From Plantactinospora alkalitolerans (GTDB lineage: Bacteria > Actinomycetota > Actinomycetes > Mycobacteriales > Micromonosporaceae), in contig NZ_JADPUN010000428.1 in the NCBI RefSeq assembly GCF_015690345.1, forward strand, positions 1-56,541: a DNA stretch of 56,541 nt, written 5' to 3'. The translations under genes were made by a program, and so were the position numbers. Below are positions 49,854 to 56,541 of the stretch, piece by piece (the first letter of the stretch is position 1; each line of letters starts with the position of its first letter). The notes under the pieces are model-generated. The model did no database searches, was not told the origin of the DNA, and worked only from the letters and a program-made list of their open reading frames with translations.

Positions 49854-51101
49854 ATGTCCTGGTTGGCGTCCCGGCGATGGCTCGCCTTCGACGCCGTGCT
49901 GGCCGTCGGGCTGGTCGTGGTGAGCGTCGAGCAGGGCGACAACAAGGGCTTGCAGTGGTGGCTGTTCACCGTGCCGATGGTGGCCGGTCTGCTGGTTGGC
50001 CGCCGGTGGCCGGTGCCTGCCGCGATCCTCGCTGGCGTCGGCGTACTCGGGCACCACCTGCCGTACGCGATGGCCGCCGAGCCGCTCGATCTGGCCGTGC
50101 CGCTCAGCCTCTTCACGGTGGCCTACGGTGACCGGCCGCGCCGGACCGTCACCGCCGCGTTCGCCACCGCGCTGTGCGGTGCGCTGGCGTTGAGTGTGCT
50201 GCAGCCGGTGCTGCCCACCCGTACGCCGCAGTCGCTCGCGCCGGCCGGTTCGATACCCGTCACGGCCACGGGTCCCATCGCAAAACCGGTGCCCTTCCCG
50301 AAAGCCAGCCTCAGCCAGTTGATGGTCGCGGCGCTCTGGCAGAGCGTCGGCGTCCTGCTCGTGCTGGCTCTGGCCTACCTGCTGGGTGCGAACCTGCGCG
50401 GCCGCCGGATCCACCTGCACACCCTGGAGCGCCGGGCGGCGGACCTGGAACGCGAGCAACGTCAGCGGATGGCTCTCGCCACCGCTGCCGAACGGGCCAG
50501 GATCACCCGTGAGCTGCACGACGTGGTGGCGCACGGGCTGTCGGTCATGGTGGTGCAGGCACAGGGCGGGGCGGCGGCGCTACGCCGGCACCCGGAGCGT
50601 GCCGAAGCCGCGCTGCAGCAGGTCATCGCCACCGGCCGGGCCTCGCTCGCGGAGATGCGCCGGTTGCTGGCCGTGGTGCGGCAGGATCCCGTCGAGGAGG
50701 CGGAGCTGGCGCCGTCGCCGGGAGTGCGAGCGCTGCCCGACCTGGTTCACCGGGTCCAGGCCGCCGGCTCGCGGATCACGTTCACCATCGAGGGGGATCC
50801 GGTGCCGTTGCCGTCCGCGGTGGATCTCTGCGCCTACCGGCTCGTACAGGAGGCACTCACCAACGTGCTCAAGCACGCGGGCGATGGCGCGAGCGCCGCC
50901 GTACGGCTGGAGTTCCATCCGGAGAGCCTGGCGATCGAGGTACGGGACGACGGCACCGGTACGCGGACCGGAACCGACGGCAACGGGCTGCGCGGCATCG
51001 GTGAACGGGTCACCATGCTCGGCGGCCAGCTGATCGTCGGCCCGCGCGAGCCGGGCGGCTTCCGGGTCTGGGCGCGGCTGCCCCTACGGGAGGATGGGTG
51101 A
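49854..51101 (+). CDS. DesK-family sensor histidine kinase
   Basis: This 415-residue membrane kinase has four to six N-terminal helices (AFDAVLAVGLVVVSV, LFTVPMVAGLLVG, VPAAILAGVGVLG, TAAFATALCGALALSVL, ALWQSVGVLLVLALAYLLG), then a HisKA_3 domain with ERARITRELHDVVAHGLSVM (phosphoacceptor His222) and HATPase_c with VQEALTNVLKHA, EVRDDGTG and GLRGIGERVTMLGG. ATG 49854 is exactly 6 nt after TAGACT (49842-49847), a leaderless start. GTGA overlap with the response regulator gene. The pair faces an ABC exporter and probably controls it. Confidence 0.92.
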   Translation: MSWLASRRWLAFDAVLAVGLVVVSVEQGDNKGLQWWLFTVPMVAGLLVGRRWPVPAAILAGVGVLGHHLPYAMAAEPLDLAVPLSLFTVAYGDRPRRTVTAAFATALCGALALSVLQPVLPTRTPQSLAPAGSIPVTATGPIAKPVPFPKASLSQLMVAALWQSVGVLLVLALAYLLGANLRGRRIHLHTLERRAADLEREQRQRMALATAAERARITRELHDVVAHGLSVMVVQAQGGAAALRRHPERAEAALQQVIATGRASLAEMRRLLAVVRQDPVEEAELAPSPGVRALPDLVHRVQAAGSRITFTIEGDPVPLPSAVDLCAYRLVQEALTNVLKHAGDGASAAVRLEFHPESLAIEVRDDGTGTRTGTDGNGLRGIGERVTMLGGQLIVGPREPGGFRVWARLPLREDG

Positions 51102-51757
51102 ACATCCGCGTGGTAGTCGTCGACGACCAGGTCCTTGTGCGTACCGGATTCCGGATGATCCTCGACGAGACGGACGACATCGACGTGGTCGGCGAGGCGG
51201 GTGACGGCACCGCGGCGCTGTCGGTGATCAGCCGCACCAGACCGGACGTCGTCCTCATGGACGTGCAGATGCCCGGGATGGACGGGATCGCCGCCACCGA
51301 ACGGATCCGTACGCTGTCCCCGTCGCCGAAGGTCATCATCCTGACCACCTTCGACCTCGACGAGTATCTCTTTCGCGGACTGCGCGCCGGCGCGAGCGGG
51401 TTCCTACTCAAGGACACCCTCGCCGCCGACCTCGTCGCCGCCGTGCGGGTGGTGGTCTCCGGCGAGGCGGTGACCGCGCCCAGCGCCACCCGCCGGTTGA
51501 TCGCGCACTACGTGTCCGCGCCCGGACCACGGGCGGCCGGCCACCCGGGCGGCCGGCTCGACGCGCTGACCACCCGCGAACGGGAGGTACTGACCCTCAT
51601 CGCCCGCGGGCTGTCCAACGCCGAAATCGCACGGGAACTCTGCCTGTCGGAAGGTACCGTGAAGACCCACATCGGCCGGATCCTGAGCAAACTCGGCCTG
51701 CGCGACCGGGTACAGGCCGTCATCCTCGGCTACGAGTCCGGCCTGGTCTCACCGTGA
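51098..51757 (+). CDS. NarL/FixJ-type response regulator
   Basis: This 219-residue regulator has a receiver (VVVVDDQVLVRTGFR; Asp55 in VVLMDVQMPGMDG; ILTTFD; GFLLKDT) and a LuxR helix-turn-helix (LTTREREVLTLIARGLSNAE, LSEGTVKTHIGRILSKLGLR). It starts at GTG 51098 overlapping the kinase stop. It is complete, and its 3' end is 22 bp from the convergent exporter permease gene. Confidence 0.93.
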   Translation: MNIRVVVVDDQVLVRTGFRMILDETDDIDVVGEAGDGTAALSVISRTRPDVVLMDVQMPGMDGIAATERIRTLSPSPKVIILTTFDLDEYLFRGLRAGASGFLLKDTLAADLVAAVRVVVSGEAVTAPSATRRLIAHYVSAPGPRAAGHPGGRLDALTTREREVLTLIARGLSNAEIARELCLSEGTVKTHIGRILSKLGLRDRVQAVILGYESGLVSP

Positions 51758-51778
51758 ACCAGCCGGTGAGGCGGCGAA

Positions 51779-52819
51779 TCAGCCGGTGAGCCGGCGTACC
51801 CGCCACAACGCGACCGCACACGACAACCCGGCGAGCACGAGAAAACCACCGAACTCCAACCGCTGAAACGACCAGTACCGGTCGGCCGGCTGGTACGTCA
51901 CGTCGAAGTGGAGGTTGAGCCCGGCGACGCACGCCTCGATCGGATCCTGCCCGCCGTTGGGGTCCGCCTCCCTCTGCACCGAGGAGGTGGCGCCCAGGCA
52001 CGGCCGGATGGTCGCGGTGTCGGTTTCGCCGCCGGTGGCGGTCAGCAGTTTCTCGTTCGTGCTGAGCTTCAACGCACCCGGAATGACGTATCCGGTCACG
52101 AGCACCGGACCTTCCCGCCTGATCGCGAGCCGGCCGCCGTTGTCCGGAACACCGGCGTCGTACGCGACCGATCTGGTGACCGGTGGCAGGACATGGCCGC
52201 GGGCGAGACCCGGGATCAGGATCTGCAGTACGGCCACCGCCAGCAGCGTCACCGCCATCGCCCGCACGGTACGGCGTACCACCAGGCCGATGGTGACAGC
52301 GAGGGCGAACGCGAACGCCGCGTAGCCCAACGGAACGATGTTGCGGGTGGCGAAGCTCAGCTCACCGAACCGGCTGCCCAGCACCGCGTCGTACCGGCTG
52401 GCGGCCCAGGTGAGCAACCCGCTCACCGCCCCGGTGACCAGTACGGCGGCCGAGCCGACCATCGCCAGTTTGACCGCGAGCCAGCGCCGCCGGGTCACGC
52501 TCTGGTTCCAGACGAGCCGGTGGGTGTGGTTCTCGAATTCGCGCGTGACAAGCGGCGTACCCCAGAACAGGCCGACCAGCAGAGGCAGAACCATCAGCAG
52601 GATCGCCGGCATCGTCACGAGTTCGCCATACTCGTTGGCGAACGTGTTCCTGGCCAGGGTGACGTCGCAGCCGTCGGCCGCCACGCAACCGGCGACGTCG
52701 GTGTCGTACACGTGCCGCATCCGGAACCCGAGATACAGCAGGAACGCGGCCACGACCGCCAGCACGGCGAGCCCTACGAGGAATTGGCCCCGGAACTGCC
52801 GCCAGGTGAGCCAGGTCAT
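51779..52819 (-). CDS. ABC exporter permease (two-component-linked)
   Basis: This 346-residue membrane protein begins MTWLTWRQFRGQFLVGLAVL. Helices include AVLAVVAAFLLYLGF, MPAILLMVLPLLVGLFWG, VGSAAVLVTGAVSGLLTW, AAFAFALAVTIGLVV, AVTLLAVAVLQILIPGL and the last FLVLAGLSCAVALW. VTREFENHTHRLVWNQSVTRRRW corresponds to VARELEAGTHRLVWSQSVPRSRW in the paralogue at 45085-46092. There is a Cys pair in the first outer loop (AGCVAADGCD). ATG 52819 overlaps the ATPase stop. Convergent with the two-component genes. Confidence 0.9.
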   Translation of the reverse strand: MTWLTWRQFRGQFLVGLAVLAVVAAFLLYLGFRMRHVYDTDVAGCVAADGCDVTLARNTFANEYGELVTMPAILLMVLPLLVGLFWGTPLVTREFENHTHRLVWNQSVTRRRWLAVKLAMVGSAAVLVTGAVSGLLTWAASRYDAVLGSRFGELSFATRNIVPLGYAAFAFALAVTIGLVVRRTVRAMAVTLLAVAVLQILIPGLARGHVLPPVTRSVAYDAGVPDNGGRLAIRREGPVLVTGYVIPGALKLSTNEKLLTATGGETDTATIRPCLGATSSVQREADPNGGQDPIEACVAGLNLHFDVTYQPADRYWSFQRLEFGGFLVLAGLSCAVALWRVRRLTG

Positions 52820-53667
52820 CGCTGGACCCCCGTCATGTAGGCGAGCACCATGTCCTCGAGGTTGATGCGCTCGGCGTGCGGGAGGAACGCCGGCCCGGTA
52901 CGCCGGACGACGAGCGTGCTCTGCCCGCCCTTGTGCTCGGCATGAACCACCTCGGCACCCGACGGCAGCCGGTCGAGATCCTCACGGCCGACCACCACCC
53001 GGAAATGCTCGTCCACAAGGTCGTCGACGGCGCCGGACAGGCGTACCCGGGAAGCGGAGAGCAGCACCAGGTGATCGCAGACCCGTTCCACGTCGCCGAG
53101 CAGGTGGGAGGAGAGCACGACAGTGACCGCCAGTTCGCTGACGAACTCCATGAGGTTCTGCAGGAACTGCCACCGGGCCAACGGGTCCAGCGCCGCCACC
53201 GGTTCATCGAAGATGAGCAGCTCCGGCCGCTTGGCCACGGCGATGGTCAGGGCAAGCTGGGCCCGCTGGCCGCCGGAGAGCCGACCCGCCCGCTGCGCCA
53301 GGTCCAGGCCGATCTGCTGTACCCGGCGGCGGGCCAGCTTGTCGTCCCACCCGGGATTCAACCGGGCGCCGAGCCGCAGGTGCTCCGCGACGGTCAGCCC
53401 CGGGTACAGGGGCGTATCCTGGGCCACGAAACCGACCCTGGCCAGCTGAGCGGCCCTCGTACCGGGACGCTCGCCGAGCACTTCGATGCTGCCGGCCGAG
53501 GGTTCGATCAGCCCGCAGCTGAGCCCGAGCAACGTCGACTTGCCGGCACCGTTGGGGCCGACGAGTCCCACCACCCGGCCGGCCGGGATGTCCAGGTCAG
53601 CGTCGGTGAGTCCGGGCCGCCGCCCGTATATCTTGGTGAGCCGCCTGGCCCGCAACACGGATGTCAT
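52816..53667 (-). CDS. ABC exporter ATPase (two-component-linked)
   Basis: This 283-residue ATPase has GLVGPNGAGKSTLLGL, VGFVAQDTPLYPGLT, LSGGQRAQLALTIAVAK, LLIFDEPVAALDPLA, VVLSSHLLGD and the C-terminal LEDMVLAYM. It is nearly superimposable on the GntR-linked ATPase at 44192-45088, so the two exporters arose by duplication. ATG 53667 is used; the frame extends to 53733 without support. Likely envelope-antibiotic or peptide export. Confidence 0.91.
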   Translation of the reverse strand: MTSVLRARRLTKIYGRRPGLTDADLDIPAGRVVGLVGPNGAGKSTLLGLSCGLIEPSAGSIEVLGERPGTRAAQLARVGFVAQDTPLYPGLTVAEHLRLGARLNPGWDDKLARRRVQQIGLDLAQRAGRLSGGQRAQLALTIAVAKRPELLIFDEPVAALDPLARWQFLQNLMEFVSELAVTVVLSSHLLGDVERVCDHLVLLSASRVRLSGAVDDLVDEHFRVVVGREDLDRLPSGAEVVHAEHKGGQSTLVVRRTGPAFLPHAERINLEDMVLAYMTGVQR

Positions 53668-53787
53668 GCTGATCAGGCTCGTCGCCCGGCCGCTCCGTCG
53701 CGTCTGCGTACGGTCTGATCCAGCGCCGCACACTACGACCGCGGTCGTACCTCTCCAACGGGCCGCAGGCCCCGCGGATGTCCAGAT

Positions 53788-54735
53788 TCAGTTGGCGGGT
53801 TCGATGGATCTTCCGTTCTTCTTTGATGATCGTCGGTTCGAGGGCTTGTCGGGTGGTGTTGGCTCGCCGGGGCGGGCCTGCTGGACGGCGTGCCGCAGCG
53901 CGGTGACGAAGGCTGTGGTGGCGGGGGGATCCGGTGGGTCGCCATAGGTGGCGAGGTAGACGCGTCGGCGAAAGTCGGGCAGCGGGGTGGCTTCGATTCC
54001 GGGTGCCCGGTGCGTGCGTAACGTCAGACCGGGCATGGTGGTTACGCCCATGCCAGCGGCGACGAGGGCCTGTTCGACGATCACGTCGTCGCTGGTGTAG
54101 ACGACGCGCGGGGTGAAGCCGGCCCGCTCGCACGCGTCGACGAACTCGCGGCGGCAGTTCTCGCAGCCGGCGATCCAGGCCGAGTCGCGATGGTCCCGCA
54201 GCGTCTGTCCGGGTTGCAGGCTGAGCAGGTGCATCGGGTCGTCGAACAGGTGCGCGGTACGGACGTCGTCCGGTGTGGTGTCGTCGTAGCGGAAGATGAG
54301 GGCGGCGTCGACCTGCCCGTCGCGCAGCAGGTTCAGTGCCACCTGCGGGTGGGCGTCGACCAGGTGCAGTTCGATGCCGGGGTGGTCGCGGCGCAGGGTG
54401 GCGGCGGCGTGCGGCACCAGGGCGGCGAGCGCGGACTGGAAGCCGGCGACCCGGACCCGGCCGGTTCGCAGGCCCACCATCGCGGACAGTTCTGCGGCAG
54501 CGGTGTCGACCCGTCCGACGATCTCCGCGGCGCGGCGGGCCAGGTGCTCACCCTCCGGCGTGAGTCGGATGCCCCGGCCGACGCGCTGGATGAGCCGGGC
54601 GCCGGTCTCGGCTTCCAGCCGGGCCAGATGGTGGCTGACCGCTGGCTGGGAGTACTTCAGGTGCTTGGCGGCCTTGGTGACCGAGCCGTGCGCGGCGACA
54701 GCCGCGAGGATACGTAGCCGCACGATGTCCAGCAT
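53788..54735 (-). CDS. LysR-family transcriptional regulator
   Basis: This 315-residue regulator has the N-terminal winged helix (about 1-60: LRILAAVAAHGSVTKAAKHL, YSQPAVSHHLARLEAETGARL) and the periplasmic-binding-like effector domain (RVRVAGFQSALAALVPH, ALIFRYDDT, VVYTSDDVIVEQALVAAGMGV). The last 30 residues are basic and disordered (NRRSSKKNGRSIEPAN). It is divergent from the cupin dioxygenase gene with 109 bp between starts, the usual arrangement for a LysR regulator and its target. The Cys pair in GCENCRREF may sense thiols or redox state, which would suit a cysteine-dioxygenase-like target (inference). Confidence 0.92.
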   Translation of the reverse strand: MLDIVRLRILAAVAAHGSVTKAAKHLKYSQPAVSHHLARLEAETGARLIQRVGRGIRLTPEGEHLARRAAEIVGRVDTAAAELSAMVGLRTGRVRVAGFQSALAALVPHAAATLRRDHPGIELHLVDAHPQVALNLLRDGQVDAALIFRYDDTTPDDVRTAHLFDDPMHLLSLQPGQTLRDHRDSAWIAGCENCRREFVDACERAGFTPRVVYTSDDVIVEQALVAAGMGVTTMPGLTLRTHRAPGIEATPLPDFRRRVYLATYGDPPDPPATTAFVTALRHAVQQARPGEPTPPDKPSNRRSSKKNGRSIEPAN

Positions 54736-54844
54736 TCATCCATGATAGTTATGAGTAGCCGCAAAAGTTGGCATTGGACGAATGAGTCTTGCTCGGTGGA
54801 CGCTGAACGGGACCACGCAGTTCGCGAACGAGGAGGACGACGAC

Positions 54845-55387
54845 ATGGCGGGCACGGTTCTCCAGCACGTGATCACGCCCCCGGGCGGCGGCTCCGTCGC
54901 CGGCTCCACCGACGATCTCGTCGCCGGGGTGCGCCAAGCGATCGGCACGCGGGCCGGCTGGGCGCGGACCGCGGAACTCGTCGCCGGTCAGCTCCGCGCG
55001 TACCTGCCCGACCCCGACCTCCTGACCCCCGAGCAGCAACTCGGTCACCCCGACCGACCCGCCGGTCACGTCCTGCACGCCGAGCCGGACGGCACCTTCT
55101 CCATCCTCGGCCTGGTCTGGCGACCCGGTCAGAGCACCAGGATTCACGACCACATCACCTGGTGCGTCGTGGGCGTCCTGCAGGGCGTCGAGCACGAGGA
55201 CCTCTATGACGTCGATCTCAACCTCATCGGCACCCGGGAGAACCACGTGGGCGAAGTCAGCGGCTTCGCTCCACCGGGTGACATCCACCGGATTCGCAAC
55301 ACCGGCACCCGCACCGCCATCAGCCTGCACATCTACGGCACCGACATCACCCGGATCGGATCCAGCGCCCGCCGCTACTACAACTGA
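54845..55387 (+). CDS. Cysteine-dioxygenase-like cupin protein
   Basis: This 180-residue cupin has metal-ligand motif TRIHDHITWCVVGVLQG (two His, and the Cys that forms the Cys-Tyr crosslink region in some relatives), DLYDVDLNLIG, PPGDIHRIRNTG (third His) and SLHIYGTDI. The pattern matches bacterial thiol dioxygenases that oxidise cysteine or 3-mercaptopropionate to sulfinates. ATG 54845 is used because GAGGAGG stands 8 nt upstream; the frame begins 21 codons earlier without a site. It is divergent from the LysR gene. Confidence 0.85.
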   Translation: MAGTVLQHVITPPGGGSVAGSTDDLVAGVRQAIGTRAGWARTAELVAGQLRAYLPDPDLLTPEQQLGHPDRPAGHVLHAEPDGTFSILGLVWRPGQSTRIHDHITWCVVGVLQGVEHEDLYDVDLNLIGTRENHVGEVSGFAPPGDIHRIRNTGTRTAISLHIYGTDITRIGSSARRYYN

Positions 55388-55509
55388 CCCGAAAGCCGCC
55401 CGCCGGTCCTGGAACTCAGCACACTTGCGGTGTCGAGAATCTGGCGCTGGCCGCGTCCCCGGAACAACCTCGGCCATGACAGGCCGTGTGACGAAACAGG
55501 AGAACCACC

Positions 55510-55947
55510 ATGATCAAGCGGATGGACAACGTCCTCATCGTTGTCGACGACCTTGCGGCTGCCATCGCGTTCTTCGTCGAACTCGGTATGGAACTGGAGG
55601 GCGAGACGGCAGTCGAGGGTGAATCGGTTGACCGGCTCGTCGGGCTGGCCGGCGTCCGAGCGGACATCGCCGTCGTACGGACCCCGGACGGCCATGGCCG
55701 GGTCGAGCTGACGAAGTTCCACACGCCGAAGGCGATCAGCGCCGAGCCGAAGGACGCACCGGCGAACACGCTGGGCATACGGCGCATCATGTTCGCCGTC
55801 GACGACATCGAGGACGTCGTTGCCCGGCTGCGCACCCACGGCGCCGAACTCGTCGGCGAGCTGGTCCAGTACGAGAACAGCTATCGGCTCTGCAACGTCC
55901 GTGGCCCGGAGGGCATCATCGTCGCCCTGGCCGAGCAGCTCGGCTAA
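55510..55947 (+). CDS. VOC family (glyoxalase-like) protein
   Basis: This 145-residue protein has two VOC modules: MDNVLIVVDDLAAAIAFFVELGM, then ELTKFHTPK, RRIMFAVDDIEDVVARLRTHGAELV and RLCNVRGPEGIIVALAEQLG (terminal Glu-equivalent metal ligand). AGGAG lies 7 nt before ATG 55510. It is 122 bp downstream of the dioxygenase gene on the same strand, possibly one transcription unit. Substrate unknown. Confidence 0.87.
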   Translation: MIKRMDNVLIVVDDLAAAIAFFVELGMELEGETAVEGESVDRLVGLAGVRADIAVVRTPDGHGRVELTKFHTPKAISAEPKDAPANTLGIRRIMFAVDDIEDVVARLRTHGAELVGELVQYENSYRLCNVRGPEGIIVALAEQLG

Positions 55948-56134
55948 CGGTCCGTCCGGACAACAGACGACAGGAGGGATGACCGCGCAACCACCCGCGT
56001 CCTCACCATTGCCCTCCCCTCGGGTGAGCCAGCCACGTTCTTCGCGCGAAGCGGCCTGGCCGGTGCCCTATGCGACGCCGCCGAGGCGAACAAAGCCGAC
56101 CGGCTGGACCTCTAGACGAGTAGTTCCGAATGGA

Positions 56135-56541
56135 TCAGTGGTCGTAGGCGATCAGTGACCGGGTGACGGGTGCGCCGGTCTTGTTGTTGTGCCAGATCGC
56201 GGCGGCCATGGCCAGCAGGCGTTGGGCGACTCGGACCGCGACGCCCTCGAAGGTCCGTCCGCCGTGTTCTTCCAGGTCGAGTTGGCCTTTGAGGGTGTCG
56301 TTGACCGACTCGATGAGTTGGCGGACCTTCTTGAGCATCGGTTCGCCGTAGTGGGCCTTCTCCCGCTTGCGGGACGGTCGCAGCAGCTCGATGCCCTGGG
56401 CAGCGAGTTGCCGCTCGAACGGTTTGGAGGCGAAGCCCTTGTCCGAGATGAGCAGGATGCCGTCGTGTTCGGCGATCACCCCGGCGTCGGCTTCCAGCAT
56501 CGCGGCCAGTACCTCGCGTTCGCCGATCTTGGGGTTCGCCA
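56135..56541 (-). mobile_element. IS982-type transposase, C-terminal part (runs off the window)
   Basis: The minus-strand frame is open from the window edge to 56135 and reads ANPKIGEREVLAAMLEAD, then ILLISDKGFASKPFERQLA, a RPSRKREKAHYGEPMLKKVR segment, IESVNDTLKGQLDLEEHGGRT and RVAQRLLAMAAAIWHNN. This is the catalytic C-terminal region (second Asp and the Glu of the DDE triad) of IS982-family transposases. The N-terminal half and left end lie beyond 56541. The nearby terminal inverted repeat could not be fixed with confidence. The 180 bp before it contain no supported gene. Confidence 0.85.

Noticed and set aside
54736-54844. LysR-type T-N11-A binding site between the LysR and cupin genes
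   Set aside because: The region is AT-richer and contains several partial dyads (TCAT/ATGA), but no single site stands out enough to annotate.
55948-56105. Frame downstream of the VOC gene reading VLTIALPSGEPATFFARSG to a stop near 56115
   Set aside because: Protein-like in character but has no start codon or ribosome-binding site of its own and merely continues the VOC frame after its stop; could be a remnant, too weak to list.

Overview
The window is high-GC actinobacterial DNA. Most of it is about 70% G+C, with GTG starts, ATGA/GTGA stop-start overlaps and many leaderless genes (a TAnnnT box followed by 6-7 nt and the start codon). The gene families present (SCO2525-type methyltransferase, F420-type PPOX enzyme, DUF1330, GH9 cellulase with CebR-like operators) and the codon habits suggest a soil or plant-associated Micromonosporaceae member. 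The genus is inferred and cannot be proven from the window.

Layout. 1-5800: a proline-rich membrane protein and a polysaccharide deacetylase/glycosyltransferase fusion face a secreted GH9 cellulase across a long hairpin. 5.8-17.8 kb: accessory single genes (two-TM protein, methyltransferase, D-amino-acid oxidase, isolated holin-like gene, TetR/DUF1330 pair, NADAR fusion, XRE-TPR regulator with two small genes), including a decayed stretch of about 1 kb near 9.8-10.8 kb. 17.8-31.4 kb: Smr, TPR, ROK kinase, ABC-F, BON-methyltransferase, oxidoreductase, a Crp-like regulator with its operator, hydrolase, TetR-controlled drug ABC exporter, MFS, HTH_42 protein and a lipoprotein.

31.5-39.6 kb is the most interesting part. 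Five genes on the minus strand are chained by 4-nt overlaps: a tandem sugar-phosphate-cyclase protein, a phosphoglucose-isomerase-like SIS protein, two Gfo/Idh/MocA dehydrogenases and a xylose-isomerase-like TIM barrel. They converge on a DUF6071-like gene. The operon promoter, the DUF6071 promoter and the GH9 promoter each carry a TGGGAGCG-type palindrome of the CebR/LacI kind just at or downstream of the -10. I read this as a carbohydrate-controlled cyclitol (C7 or inositol-like) pathway that may be undescribed. Beside it lie a second operator-bearing promoter with almost no gene behind it and a histidine kinase that has lost its phosphoacceptor helix.

41-56.5 kb: PPOX enzyme, membrane Hsp70 fusion, a YtrA-type GntR/ABC operon, UPF0303, a SUKH (SMI1/KNR4) gene in locally lower-GC DNA, a hexanucleotide repeat, and a stand-alone SIR2 effector-like gene whose promoter is covered by two identical-type palindromes. 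These are followed by a two-component system facing a second, closely paralogous ABC exporter, a LysR/cupin pair, a VOC protein and the end of an IS982-type transposase that runs off the window.

No tRNA, rRNA or CRISPR array was seen. Functions come from motifs and family knowledge only; no database search was run.
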